From: Nitzschia sp. pyKryTriq1
Lineage: Eukaryota > Bacillariophyta > Bacillariophyceae > Bacillariales > Bacillariaceae
Assembly: GCA_956465555.1 (NCBI GenBank)
Contig: OY101119.1
Location: 3,024,629-3,088,628 of the forward strand
Reading direction: 5' to 3'
Length of the DNA stretch: 64,000 bases
Positions 53,957-63,830 of this stretch are shown in pieces. The notes below the pieces were generated by a model. The model did not search any database. It was not told where the DNA came from and was given only the letters and a program-made list of their open reading frames with translations. Within the stretch, counting starts at the first letter, position 1; the number at the start of each line of letters is the position of its first letter. The position numbers and the translations under genes are program-made.

Positions 53957-54561
53957 ATGATTGTTCCGCTCCCCTTGCTGTTGAGTTATCGCGGCTTGCT
54001 TGGATTTTGGAGTCATGAAAGCAGGCGACAAGACAATATGGTGCCTCCCATTTTGGTGGTCTCGTGTCTTATTGTGTCCGCATCATTCACCACCGATCAT
54101 CAACGCATCATCTGCTATCAGCATAAAACTAATAACCAACAGAGATGCTCTCTCCTACCGGAGTACTCGTATGCTACTACGAGTGTTAATATGACTGCCG
54201 CTGCCACTGATGTTGAGCGTTCACAGTGGATGAGACGACGACGACAACAACAACGAGCAGTCGTCCATCGTAGTACATCATGTCTGCTTCGTACTTGCAC
54301 GGCTGCTGTCGTTCTGGTATGCGTAGTGTTTTGCGTCGGATTTTTCAGGGAGACGGGAGAGACCCAATTTTTCTTCAACCTTTATCGCGACGTCAATGAC
54401 AGCAGCAGCAGCAGCAGCAGCATCAGCACTACCATCAGCAAGACTCCGAATGATATTACTTTGAATAGTTCATCATCCTTGCTGCGTGATTTGCCTAATA
54501 ATAATCATACCGGTACAACTACGAGCAGCAGTATTAGCCGTCCAGCAGCAGTCGAAAAAAG

Positions 54562-54602
<41 letters not shown>

Positions 54603-56344
54603 GCAGTATCACAAGATGGAATTCGACAGAGCTCCAAGATTGGGTCGTAAAGAAGGATCCAAAGCTTTGGAACAAGGCTGTTGTCATAAAGGAAGTGATG
54701 GAGTTTGCACCCAAACCAAAGGGGACGGATGTGGAACTATACAACATGGACGCCTGGCACCGACTGCGAGCGTTGCTGCTGCCTGGATTGGAGCAACAAC
54801 AACACCACCAACAACAAGAAGAACAAAGCACCAGTAGCAGCAATTCCTCTTTCAACAACAACAACAACAACAACAAGGTACTGTTGTGTTCCAATGGGGG
54901 ATCATCAACTGCGGGAGGTGGGAATATATACCAGTGGAATCGTTTTGATGAGGTGTTTGTTGCCATGATACGAGCCACGGCCGACGACGAGAAACTCCTC
55001 TCTGGTCAAAAACATGATATTCCGCGTAGTAATATCATCACTACTCCAGCAGATCTATCTGTCGTCAACAGAGGCCATGGTAGAAGAGGGTCCGCCCACT
55101 CGGGGTTTCTCATGCACTCATTCATCCCGGCAGCTACTGATATTATCATTTGGGAGTTTGCCATTAACGATGTCGAGGCAGGGAGTTGTCAGGATATCAA
55201 CAGCGCGCTCGTTATTTGGCTGGATCAAGTGGCTAGACACGCGTCGCCGCCACCCTTGGTCATATTGGGGTACTTCTGGGATAGAAGCTTCAAACACAAG
55301 GAAGGATGGACAGCAGGCAAGGTCTTTCGGTGCCATGAGCGAATCGCGGCCACTTACAACTTTGTGGTAGGAAGCGTCAACCTAGCATCCTATATCAAAC
55401 ATCTAGATTGGGATTATTGGTCAGTGAAGAAATTTTTCTTGGCGGATCTTCATCATCCCAACGAATTGGGGCATTTGTTGCTATCATTTTTGCTGTGGGA
55501 TCTTGTGTTGGACGATGAGAGGCTTCCGATCACTTCTTCAAGCAGCAGCAATACTGCTGGTATCAGTGAGACGACGACGACTACGACAACGACGACTCCA
55601 CCGCTGCCGGGAACTCAGTGGGCGTGGTGCAACCAAACTTCGCCAATGGATGAACGACTCCTCCACCTTTCATCGGAGAAAAGGTCCTCTTTTGCTTCTT
55701 GGACTTCTATCCTTCCCCGAAACGATGACAACGACGATGATGCCAGCAGCATGCTTTCTCCACAGATTGTTTCAAGAAGGTCCAATATCAATGCGGCCAA
55801 CGCTTCCAAGCTTTCAACAATCATGTATGGTAAAGCCGTCAGCTACCGACAAGACCGACAAATATCGGTTGTTTTGCCGTGCTGTGCCACAGGAGAGCGC
55901 CTAGACTTTAATCTATCATCACCAGCGTCGTCGTCGTCGTCGTCGTCGTCATCGGAAAATGCCGGAGGGAAATGGCTGTCGGCGTTTCAAATGCTCTTTC
56001 CAGGATTCGAGAACCAACCAGATCAGCTGCGACAGAATCTTCTGATTGAATTATTGGATTCGAAAGGTGAAGTCATTAATCCCGTTGGTAACAGCAGCAA
56101 CAGCAACAACCATAACTCCCTCCCTGACGACGAGGATGCGGAGGAATCGTTTCTCGTTGTTGCTACGAATACTTCCGGTACAGGTACTGGATGCTGGCAA
56201 GGACTTGAAAAAGGTCCCTGGTTTGTCTTCCCGCCGAAAGAAAGCTTCTTGGTGTCCCGAATCAGCTTTTGCAACAGATGCATCACTGCTCCTGGCAAAT
56301 CAACACCATCGTTCTTGTCACTCGAGTATCTTGCTCTGTTTTGA
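53957..56344 (+). CDS. SGNH/GDSL-hydrolase-like type II membrane protein (paralogue 3)
   Basis: 795 residues from the first ATG. The Met at 54,191 (MTAAATDV) may be the true start, because the ~78 residues before it have no counterpart in the paralogues; that would give 717 residues. Then RRRR basic head, a hydrophobic helix (CTAAVVLVCVVFCVGFF), a Ser-rich stalk from CAG repeats, and the domain with CSNGGSSTAGGG, IIIWEFAINDVE and FLADLHHPNELGH. The C-terminus SLEYLALF is conserved. It is more similar to the 50 kb copy than to the 20 kb copy in several stretches (e.g. FAPKPKG, PDQLRQNL), so these two look like a recent tandem duplication. Confidence 0.8.
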
Positions 56345-56638
56345 CCAGCCATCACGCACCATGCATGCTGCCTTTACGCTATTATTACGTCACCATATGG
56401 TAGAATGAATCGTTTCGCACAAAAATAGTATGGTGCCGAAATTTTTAGAAAAGTGTCGGCCTGCCAATCAAATATTATGTCGTACTGTAAAATCTGATAA
56501 ATACTTCCATGATCGGTATACCCTCGAAAATCTGAAATAATCATCCCCACGATGCATGAGGCAGGCGCCAAACTTCATTCCCCATCCCATGATCGATCTG
56601 GTGTCCATAATATCATTCAATCTAAAATAGAAATCGCA

Positions 56639-57108
56639 ATGGGACACCAAGACAAAATGAAAGCGCCCGTAAGTACAGCTTTCAGTATCATTCTTATATG
56701 GGTTCTTATTGTGGATTGTGGTTCTTGAACAATAGCATCAGTCTACCACTCTATCCTCCTCCTAAAGTATTCATTCCTCTCCCCAACGTCTCCTCCTCCT
56801 CCGAAGCAACAACAAGAAAAGAAGCAGCAACAGCAGCCAACGGCTGCAAAACCGGACGCGGCCTCTGTTGGACCTGCAGTTCCAGCCCCGCGTCCTCAAA
56901 AGGCCCTCGTAATCACGGTAAGTTCGTGCAGTATCAAGCCCTGCCCTATACTATAGTATAGCTATTTTGTACCACACCAGTTGACTAAAAAAATGTCCAC
57001 TACGAACCATCACATATACTATCCCAGGACAAAGATGGCAACCCTATTGACCTGAGCTCTTTGAAAAAAAAAGCTGGCCGCGTCAAGAGCCGCGCCGAGT
57101 CCAGCTAA
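56639..57108 (+). CDS. small three-exon gene, unknown (possibly eIF4G-like N-terminus)
   Basis: Exon 1 is 56639..56668 (ATG, 10 codons, then GTAAGT). Exon 2 ends at 56917 before GTAAGT and starts either at 56,807 (after CCGAAG, good pyrimidine tract) or 56,768. Exon 3 is 57028..57108 after CCCAG and ends in TAA. All joins are phase 0 and give 73 or 86 residues. The product is Gln/Lys/Pro/Ala-rich, with a conserved-looking PQKALVITDKDGNPIDLSSL across the second junction and a basic tail. A similar K-A-L-x-I-x-D-x-x-G-x-x-I-D phrase occurs in algal eIF4G-type proteins, from memory. Translation-related function is a guess. None of the exons is long enough to be noticed alone. Confidence 0.5.
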
Positions 57109-57293
57109 TACATGATAGTCGGGGTTCTACTACTACTACTACTAGAGCCATTAGTTGTTGTCGAGGCATTCCAAAAGGTCGTGCTGCTGGATACTATGTC
57201 GTTAACAACATTTCTTTACTCGAGCCGTTCAATGAATGTACTGGTTCACCAATCTCCCTGCAGTATAGCAGTTATGCCTGTCTCTGTCTTATT

Positions 57294-57812
57294 CTATTCT
57301 ACAGCCGCCGTGACTTGAATCTCAACGAGCAAGGACGGAAAGGCCAAATTGGCTTCGACACATGCTCGGGTCGGTTTATTCTCCGCTTCCACCCACTTGA
57401 CCCACACCGTGTTCATGGGAGCAAAGTCCTTGGCAATATCCTTGAGCCAAATGTTGGCCGTCAAGAGCTTTGACTTGGACGTACCGCCCTCTTGGAGCAA
57501 GGCATCAATCTTGTCCAAAATGTTTTGGGTTTGTTCTTCGACCGTCTTTCCCTCCAGATCAATGACCCCCATGGTCGTCAAAATCCCACCGTGGACGACC
57601 GCCGAGGACATGTTGGGATTGCCCTCTGTACCCAAGCGTTTGATCTATAAGAACAATGCAACGGAGAAAGACAACACGGTGAGTTACTTGTCCACATGGG
57701 GACGATCATCGTCGTTCCTAAAGTTTCTTCGGCGAGTAGTACGTGCACTTGTTGTATCCAACCAAACCACCACGGCACCCGAAGATCCAACAACTCTACT
57801 TACAAGACCCAT
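57294..57812 (-). CDS. RidA/YjgF/UK114 family enamine/imine deaminase
   Basis: Exon 1 is 57812..57804 (only ATG GGT CTT), followed by a 159 bp intron starting GTAAGT and ending TATAG, then exon 2 57644..57294; phase 0, 119 residues, close to the family length (~115-130). RidA proteins hydrolyse reactive 2-aminoacrylate and related enamines formed by PLP enzymes, as trimers. Seen: GGILTTMGVIDLEGKTVEEQ, QNILDKIDALL, LLTANIWLKDI, and TRACVEANLAFPSLLVEI, which carries the conserved substrate-binding Arg and the C-terminal P-x(3)-V-E-I signature. No transit peptide. The tiny first coding exon is supported by phase and splice sites. Exon 2 also has no upstream ATG that restores the start. Confidence 0.85.
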
Positions 57813-58449
57813 CTTTTAATAATAAAATAGTATAGATTGTGCTGAGAGATGAGTCTATACGATGAAATGGAAACAAAACAAAAATGAATGGGCACTGTGC
57901 ATAGATACCGGTAGAGAGGAGTCGTCGTTCGTCGTCGTCGTCGCAGCATCAGGTGATGTCAGGTGCGTCGCATGTCATCGTCGATCGTCGATCATCCCAG
58001 TCCACACGCTGTCCCCGCGTCAATTTGGGTATTACGATGCGGCGATCCATATTAGCGGCAATAAAGATCCAAAATCGGGCTGCCCGCGATGTTGATTCAT
58101 CCGACTGACTCTTCGGTTTTTTGAGATTTTGCGCGCAGCGCGTGCGTTCCGCAAATCTGAAACCTCGTGCTTCTCGAGGTAACAGTTGTCGTTTGATCTG
58201 AAACCTCGTCAAAACCTCGAAAGATTTCATTGAGAACTTCTGCCAAACAATGCGATTGGCCGATGCAAAATTTCAAATTCAACGGGGAAAGTCTACCTAG
58301 TACTCTAGTATACTAGCTAGTAGTAGGTATGGGAGCATCCTACTACTTGCTTTTCCCGCGCAGAATTATTGTAATCCAAACGAAGTAGTACTATAGTAGT
58401 AGATCATTAGTTCGCACCAACAAGACAAAATAAAACAAGAAGACGAAGC
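57813..58449. other. divergent intergenic region
   Basis: Lies between the RidA start (-) and the next start (+), so it probably contains both promoters. A TCG run lies near 57,918-57,945. No coding frame supported. Confidence 0.45.
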
Positions 58450-61095
58450 ATGGACCAATCCAAGACAATGCAAGATATAGTTCAGCGTATGCTGCTGGGA
58501 GATTTTAGTTTCAGTAGTAGCGCCGAGACGCAGATAGCAGCAGCAGCACGAACAAACGAGAACAGAGGAGATGTGTCTTCCATGTCGTCGCGTGAAGAAA
58601 GAATTGATCAGCATATGAAAAAAGTCAGACATCTAGCAGAAGTGAATCGATCTTCCCTACCAAATGCGAGCTGGACTTCGAACTCTATGCAAAAGGCGCG
58701 ATCGTTTTCAAGTGCGAAGCAAGGATCTCAGCCTGGAGATCTTGTTCCGATCTCTATTCATGAATTACAGGTAGCTAGAGCTCCGTATTCAGGACGCGTA
58801 CTCTTTTGTACGGTAGTAACGCCTTGCTTGATAATGTCGTCCGCTATGGTCCTCGTGGAGGATACAAATGGCGACCTTGCAGACTTGGCTGTCTACAACT
58901 ACAAGAAGGATCCAAACAAATTCCTCTACACCGGTCGACGAATTGCTATTATGGAGCCTTTTTACAAACAGCGAGCCGACGGAACCCCGGGTATTCGAGT
59001 GGATTGTCCGGACGAGATTAAATACGATGTGGAGCCCCCATCAGTCGAGGAGGCCTCGGCAAGGAAGGAAGGCGAAAATAGTACTACTACCAAGAACAAC
59101 CCCACCGGGATTCCTCACCAACGCCGTCCGGAGATCGAGATTCCTCACCGCCGTCCTGAGATGCACCGAATCGTGACCGGAAAGAATGTTATCCAGCTCC
59201 GTGACAACGGAAACTCCGCCTTCCAAGCAAACCATTACGAAGAGGCCGAGCGAATGTACTCGGCGGCAATCGAAGCCATCTTGCCCTCGGCATTGCTCAA
59301 GGTAGCGCATGATGATCATGATGCAAATTTGCCTTTGGAGCAGCATGGCGGCAGTTTTGCGCTGTGGATCTTGTACTCCAATCGCTCTATGTGTTTTCTC
59401 AAACTCGGGATGCTCGATCTAGCTCTCAAAGATGCTCTCTTTGCACACACCTGCGCACCGGCGGAGACGTCGAAACCACTACTACGCTGTGCTCAAGCCT
59501 TGGAAGCGCTGGGGCATCGGGAACAAGCAATATCAATCTTGACAGAGACCTTGGCGGATGCTTCTTTCGTGGACACGACGGATACAAAGCTACTCGATGA
59601 CCTCAAGAAAACGCTCGAAGCCAGGCCAATCCTTCGAGTTGGACCGACAAGGATTTACAAGACTATTGCGGCAGCAATTCTATTTGCTCCACAAGATGCT
59701 GAAATCCTTGTTGATGCTGGCGTCTATACCGAGCCTCTTGTTCTATTGAAATCCGTCACCATCCAGTCTGTGGCACGGAAACCTGATGAGTTTGTACCTT
59801 TGAATCATCCTGCAGGTGGAAAAGGTGGCCTAGAATGGGCTGAGATTCGGGTGGCGAATAATCATGCAGTCTATGCTGCTGCGTTCGGGAACGGGAATAC
59901 GCCGCCGAGGACTCCTCCTCGTGTGCGTATAGTCGGCTTTCGTATCGTTTGTGAGGCACCAATCAGGCGCTCTCTTCAGGCTGTCACAGCAGATTCTACT
60001 ATTGCCGTTGTTCGCGGATGCTCGATAAGCTGCTCTAGCGGACCAGCTCTAGCCGTTGTTTCGTCGGGCGGGCGCCTTATTGCAGATGACAGTTCTGTCT
60101 ACGACGGTGCTCAGGGTGGAATTCTCGTCGATAAGGAAGGATCACTCTCGCTTCGGCAAGTACAAGTATGCTACAATGCAGCATGTGGCCTCGAGTTGCG
60201 AGCAGGAGGCTCAGCTTGCATTGAAGACTGCAATTTTTTTGCCAACGGACGTCAAGGTATCATGGTGTGGAACAGTGCCGGAAATCTGAAGGCGACACGA
60301 TGTGATGTACACACACATGCCATGGAAAGCGGCATCATAGTGATGGATAATGTTGGATCGACTGCTGAGTTTCAAGAATGTAGAATTGATTCCAATGCTT
60401 TTGCTGGTGTTGCAGTGCAAACGGGGGGCAGGGCCAGTCTGTTGGAGTGCAAAATCAGTGGCAACAACGACGGCGTCCTTATTCAAGACTCGGGGCATGC
60501 TGTCGTGGAGACCTGTGATGTTTTTGAAAATAAGTCGAGCGGTATTTTTGTCGGCTATGACCATACGGGAAAGGCAAATATAATCAACAACAACATTCAT
60601 GACAACATGTTCAAAGGCATCTTTCTTGGGGTTCCTGGCCAGAGCCGACGTGTTTGCCTCGAGGGCAATCGAGAGCATGGCAACAAAGGATTGCCGCCCG
60701 TGGGAATCAAGAAAGAAATCATGAGGCCAGAATACGACTCTTCAAAACTTCGGAGATGGGCCAAGAAAGTGAACAAAAACAAGGCCAAAGCAGAACCTGT
60801 TACTAATGCCCATCATGGACAAGCTGTTCCTGCCGCAACGCCATTCGAAGAAATGTTTGACCGAACACGGCTACAAAATGTTTATACAACTGCCGACACC
60901 CTACTTGGTTGTGGGTTTTGTCAGAAGATGCCCGTGAAAGGCGACGCCAAATTCCCCAAGTGTTCCAAGTGCCAAGCTATCGCATACTGCAGCCGAGACT
61001 GCCAGGTCAAGCATTGGAAAGCGGGTCACAAGAAAGTATGTTATCCCCCGATCCCAAAGGATCCATCGTTTATTGACCCGTACCAATCTATATGA
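58450..61095 (+). CDS. TPR, right-handed beta-helix and MYND zinc-finger protein
   Basis: 881 residues, single exon, ATG at 58450. The first ~250 residues are charged and include a beta-rich part (SGRVLFCTVVTP, VLVEDTNGDLADLAVYNY). TPR-like helices follow at ~255-400 (LRDNGNSAFQANHYEEAERM, LYSNRSMCFLKLGMLDLALK). Then a right-handed parallel beta-helix at ~415-745 with repeated short turns (GGILVDKEGSL, QGIMVWNSAG, SGIIVMDNVG, AGVAVQTGG, DGVLIQDSG, SGIFVGYD). The end is a MYND zinc finger at ~821-863: CGFCQKMP, CSKCQAIAYCSRDC, HWKAGHKKVC. MYND fingers mediate protein contacts and TPR acts as scaffold. Beta-helices of this type occur in F-box and carbohydrate-binding proteins. Overall role unknown, probably cytosolic or nuclear. 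Confidence 0.9.
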   Translation: MDQSKTMQDIVQRMLLGDFSFSSSAETQIAAAARTNENRGDVSSMSSREERIDQHMKKVRHLAEVNRSSLPNASWTSNSMQKARSFSSAKQGSQPGDLVPISIHELQVARAPYSGRVLFCTVVTPCLIMSSAMVLVEDTNGDLADLAVYNYKKDPNKFLYTGRRIAIMEPFYKQRADGTPGIRVDCPDEIKYDVEPPSVEEASARKEGENSTTTKNNPTGIPHQRRPEIEIPHRRPEMHRIVTGKNVIQLRDNGNSAFQANHYEEAERMYSAAIEAILPSALLKVAHDDHDANLPLEQHGGSFALWILYSNRSMCFLKLGMLDLALKDALFAHTCAPAETSKPLLRCAQALEALGHREQAISILTETLADASFVDTTDTKLLDDLKKTLEARPILRVGPTRIYKTIAAAILFAPQDAEILVDAGVYTEPLVLLKSVTIQSVARKPDEFVPLNHPAGGKGGLEWAEIRVANNHAVYAAAFGNGNTPPRTPPRVRIVGFRIVCEAPIRRSLQAVTADSTIAVVRGCSISCSSGPALAVVSSGGRLIADDSSVYDGAQGGILVDKEGSLSLRQVQVCYNAACGLELRAGGSACIEDCNFFANGRQGIMVWNSAGNLKATRCDVHTHAMESGIIVMDNVGSTAEFQECRIDSNAFAGVAVQTGGRASLLECKISGNNDGVLIQDSGHAVVETCDVFENKSSGIFVGYDHTGKANIINNNIHDNMFKGIFLGVPGQSRRVCLEGNREHGNKGLPPVGIKKEIMRPEYDSSKLRRWAKKVNKNKAKAEPVTNAHHGQAVPAATPFEEMFDRTRLQNVYTTADTLLGCGFCQKMPVKGDAKFPKCSKCQAIAYCSRDCQVKHWKAGHKKVCYPPIPKDPSFIDPYQSI

Positions 61096-61844
61096 TTGGA
61101 AACAACATCGCAAACGGATAGTAAAGTACGCGAGAGTTACTGATGTATATTGTAGTTTATATTATTATCATCGTCGTCGTCGTCGTCGTCGTCGTCGCGA
61201 CTTCGTTTGGCTTCTTTTCTTTCCTGATGATACTTGTACTGCATGTAGATGCATAATTAGTATACTGCCGCGAGCGATCGGCAAAGATCCATCAAATAAT
61301 GAGCCATGACGTCATTTTCGTCGCAAGCAGAGCAGACGGATCCCGCGGGACAAAAGAACCGATTTCGGTTCGAGGCTAATACTGTACCGGTACAAAAATC
61401 TTTTCTCAACAGATCGCACTGTCACAGTGGTGACTGCCCTAGCGGAAATCACATATTTCCATGTTCACAATGACAATGACAATGACAATGACAATGACAA
61501 TAGCAACAACAGCATCAAATGTCCACTTGGAGCCCGCCATTGGAAGGTCCTCGTACTTTTGCACTGTTGGTTCTGCTACTATTATCCTATAGGATCTCTC
61601 TTTATGATGATAAAGAAGAAGAAGAAGAAGAAGAGCCATAGGATCACTCTTTCTATCTCCCAATAATAATGATATTACAAGGGGTATCGAAAGATATGGT
61701 CTGCGCGCAGCCGTAACGTGCCGGTAAGGCTTGGGTTGTTTAGAGGGGTTACCTCATCAGAGGCGCAGAATCGGCAGGATTGGCAGGATGTCCCCGATAT
61801 TATTTATATAGTAGGCAGAATTCTCTTAAGACAAAACTTCAGAT
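61096..61844. other. intergenic with TCG and GACAAT repeats
   Basis: Contains (CGT)n at 61,170-61,196, (GACAAT)n at 61,470-61,500 and (AAG)n at 61,612-61,634, plus TGACGTCA at 61,307. No gene supported. Confidence 0.5.
61307..61314. promoter_or_regulatory. CRE-type palindrome TGACGTCA
   Basis: The same octamer as upstream of the histidine kinase, here about 210 bp downstream of the MYND-protein stop. No gene start is nearby in this window, so a regulatory role is doubtful. Confidence 0.2.
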
Positions 61845-62146
61845 TTAATTAAGGTACTTTTTCTCTGCCAAATTCTCCAGGGAGCTTGCAAATTCCGCCT
61901 GCAGATTTTCTCTGGCGAATGCTCCTACCAAGAATCCAATGATAGAAAACTCGCCTTCAGCCTTCACCTGAATGAACTTCGTTCGCTCTTCAAGTGAACA
62001 TGTCCAATCTCTCACTACAAACATCACACTTCTTCAAATAACAATATAATATTAAATCCTTCAATCTCAACAATAGTCTACCCTCATTCTTACACAATCT
62101 TCTTTTCATTAGAGTCAAATATGTCATTAGCCTCAACATAAATGTC
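61845..62146 (-). pseudogene. possible C-terminal gene fragment with one intron
   Basis: The minus strand reads DIYVEANDIFDSNEKKIV up to 62,094. An 83 bp AT-rich stretch starting GTAAGA and ending GTGAG follows, then from 62,010 a frame that includes WTCSLEERTKFIQVKAEGEF and IIGFLVGAFARENLQAEF and ends in a stop at 61845. The protein-like composition and consistent phase suggest the end of a real gene. No start or upstream exon is visible, and the minisatellite begins just beyond. Family not recognised. It may be a truncated gene or chance. Confidence 0.3.
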
Positions 62147-62309
62147 CTTTCGAGGCTTTCAACAACTCTTAGTAGCTGTTCTAATGAGATAGTATTGCGA
62201 AAGGACACTTATTTTAGATTTGTGATGGCCATGGTCGGCACCAAAGTCGGGGGCCCTCGAAACTCGGACCCCTAAAAGTGTTCCATGCGCATCTGCGCGG
62301 TCTCCTAGA

Positions 62310-62735
62310 TTGAGTGTGGACATCGAGGGGTTACGTAGAACAAGGGGGTTACCTAGATTGAGTGTGGACATCCAGGGGTTACGTAGAACAAGGGGGTTAC
62401 CTAGATTGAGTGTGGACATCAAGGGGTTACGTAGAACCAGGGGGATACCTAGATTGAGTGTGGACATCGAGGGGTTACGTAGAACGAGGGGGTTACGTAG
62501 ATTGAGTGTGGACATCGAGGGGTTACGTAGAACGAGGGGGTTACCTAGATTGAGCGTGGACATTGAGGGGTTACGTAGAACGAGGGGGTTACCTAGATTG
62601 AGTGTGGACATCGAGGGGTTACGTAGAACGAGGGGGTTACCTAGATTGAGTGTGGACATCGAGGGGTTACGTAGAACGAGGGGGTTACCTAGATTGAGTG
62701 TGGACATCGAGGGGTTACGTAGAACGAGGGTGTGA
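62310..62735. repeat. 48 bp minisatellite, about nine copies, open on both strands
   Basis: Units start TTGAGTGTGGACAT at 62,310 and every 48 bp to 62,694, with few differences. Since 48 is a multiple of three and the unit lacks stops in one frame on each strand, both strands carry a 16-residue repeat (plus LSVDIEGLRRTRGLPR, minus LVLRNPSMSTLNLGNP). I do not claim a protein. Confidence 0.9.
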
Positions 62736-63830
62736 TGCCCTGCCACCGTCGCAACGCGAGGCAGTCAATACACACCAACGGAGATACTTCAACACGAAGA
62801 AACGACACGTGGAGGAGAGGGCATATCGACTGTTCGGTGGATGTTAAATACTACTGACGACGCGCGTACGCACGGATGACACGTGGTCGGGAGGGCATAT
62901 CTAGATGTTGAACAATATTGACAAGGCGCGCACGTGCGCATGCTTCGCCCGTTGAGCGCGATCTGATTGGCCGATAGTTTCTCCTTTGTATACTCCGACT
63001 ACAAAATACATATGCCTCATTTTTTGGAATGAGCGTATTCATGATATGCCTCATTTTTTGAATTACCGTAATCACGACTGGTAGAAATCTACGAGTTTCT
63101 CCGTAGCACGAATAAACTGCGTCACTTGGCCCTTAATTATCTGCCGTTTTTTTTGCGCCCCGAACTGAACTCAAAAAATCAAAGCTTTCCCAAGTGCAAA
63201 GTCGACGGTGTGTTCGTCTCACGCAACACGGGAAAGTACGGGGGAGATAGGAAGCGCTGCGCGCAGATGATGATAGTAAAATACCGGATACCGGAATGCG
63301 CGTCGCCGGATCGATCGAATAAGTCGAGGCACTGTCTGATGTCTGTCTGTCCGTGATCCGATGACGATGATGATGATGATGATGATGATGACATGATGAT
63401 GATTCCATGGTCCGATCCAGCTAGTCCAAAACTTCAACAACTACCGTACCGTACGGTACAAGTAGGTACGTACTGTACTGCTGGAACCCTGCTCTATCTG
63501 TCGGTGGCAGACGCGCACGCGCGCCCGTCGGCCTTTCTCTTCCGGCATTTCTTCGTCATCGCATTGCGGGGCGGGGCCGGGGGTTCTGATTATTCTTGTG
63601 TTGCTGACACCACCGACCTGTTATTTATATATGCCTGACACCCAGAAGAAAAAGGACGACATCACAACAACATACACAAGACAACATCATCATCATGGAT
63701 CATCAATCATTACATTCATCACATCATCGATGCACTTGCTTCATCATCATCACTTCTTCTTGATCTATTTCTGTACGTAACTGTGCTTACTCTATTACTT
63801 AATTAATACGTAAACGTAAACCAACAACAA
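62736..63830. other. intergenic, no gene seen
   Basis: Contains a GATGAT run at 63,360-63,400 and GTACC words at 63,443-63,480. CATCAT-rich sequence before 63,831 may be the 5' UTR of the edge gene. Confidence 0.45.

Noticed and set aside
62310-62735. CRISPR-like repeats in the 48 bp array
   Set aside because: The whole 48 bp unit is conserved, so there are no unique spacers. It is a minisatellite.
63126-63440. Overlapping 70-90 codon frames on both strands near the right edge
   Set aside because: Their composition is driven by a GATGAT run; no domain or splice support.
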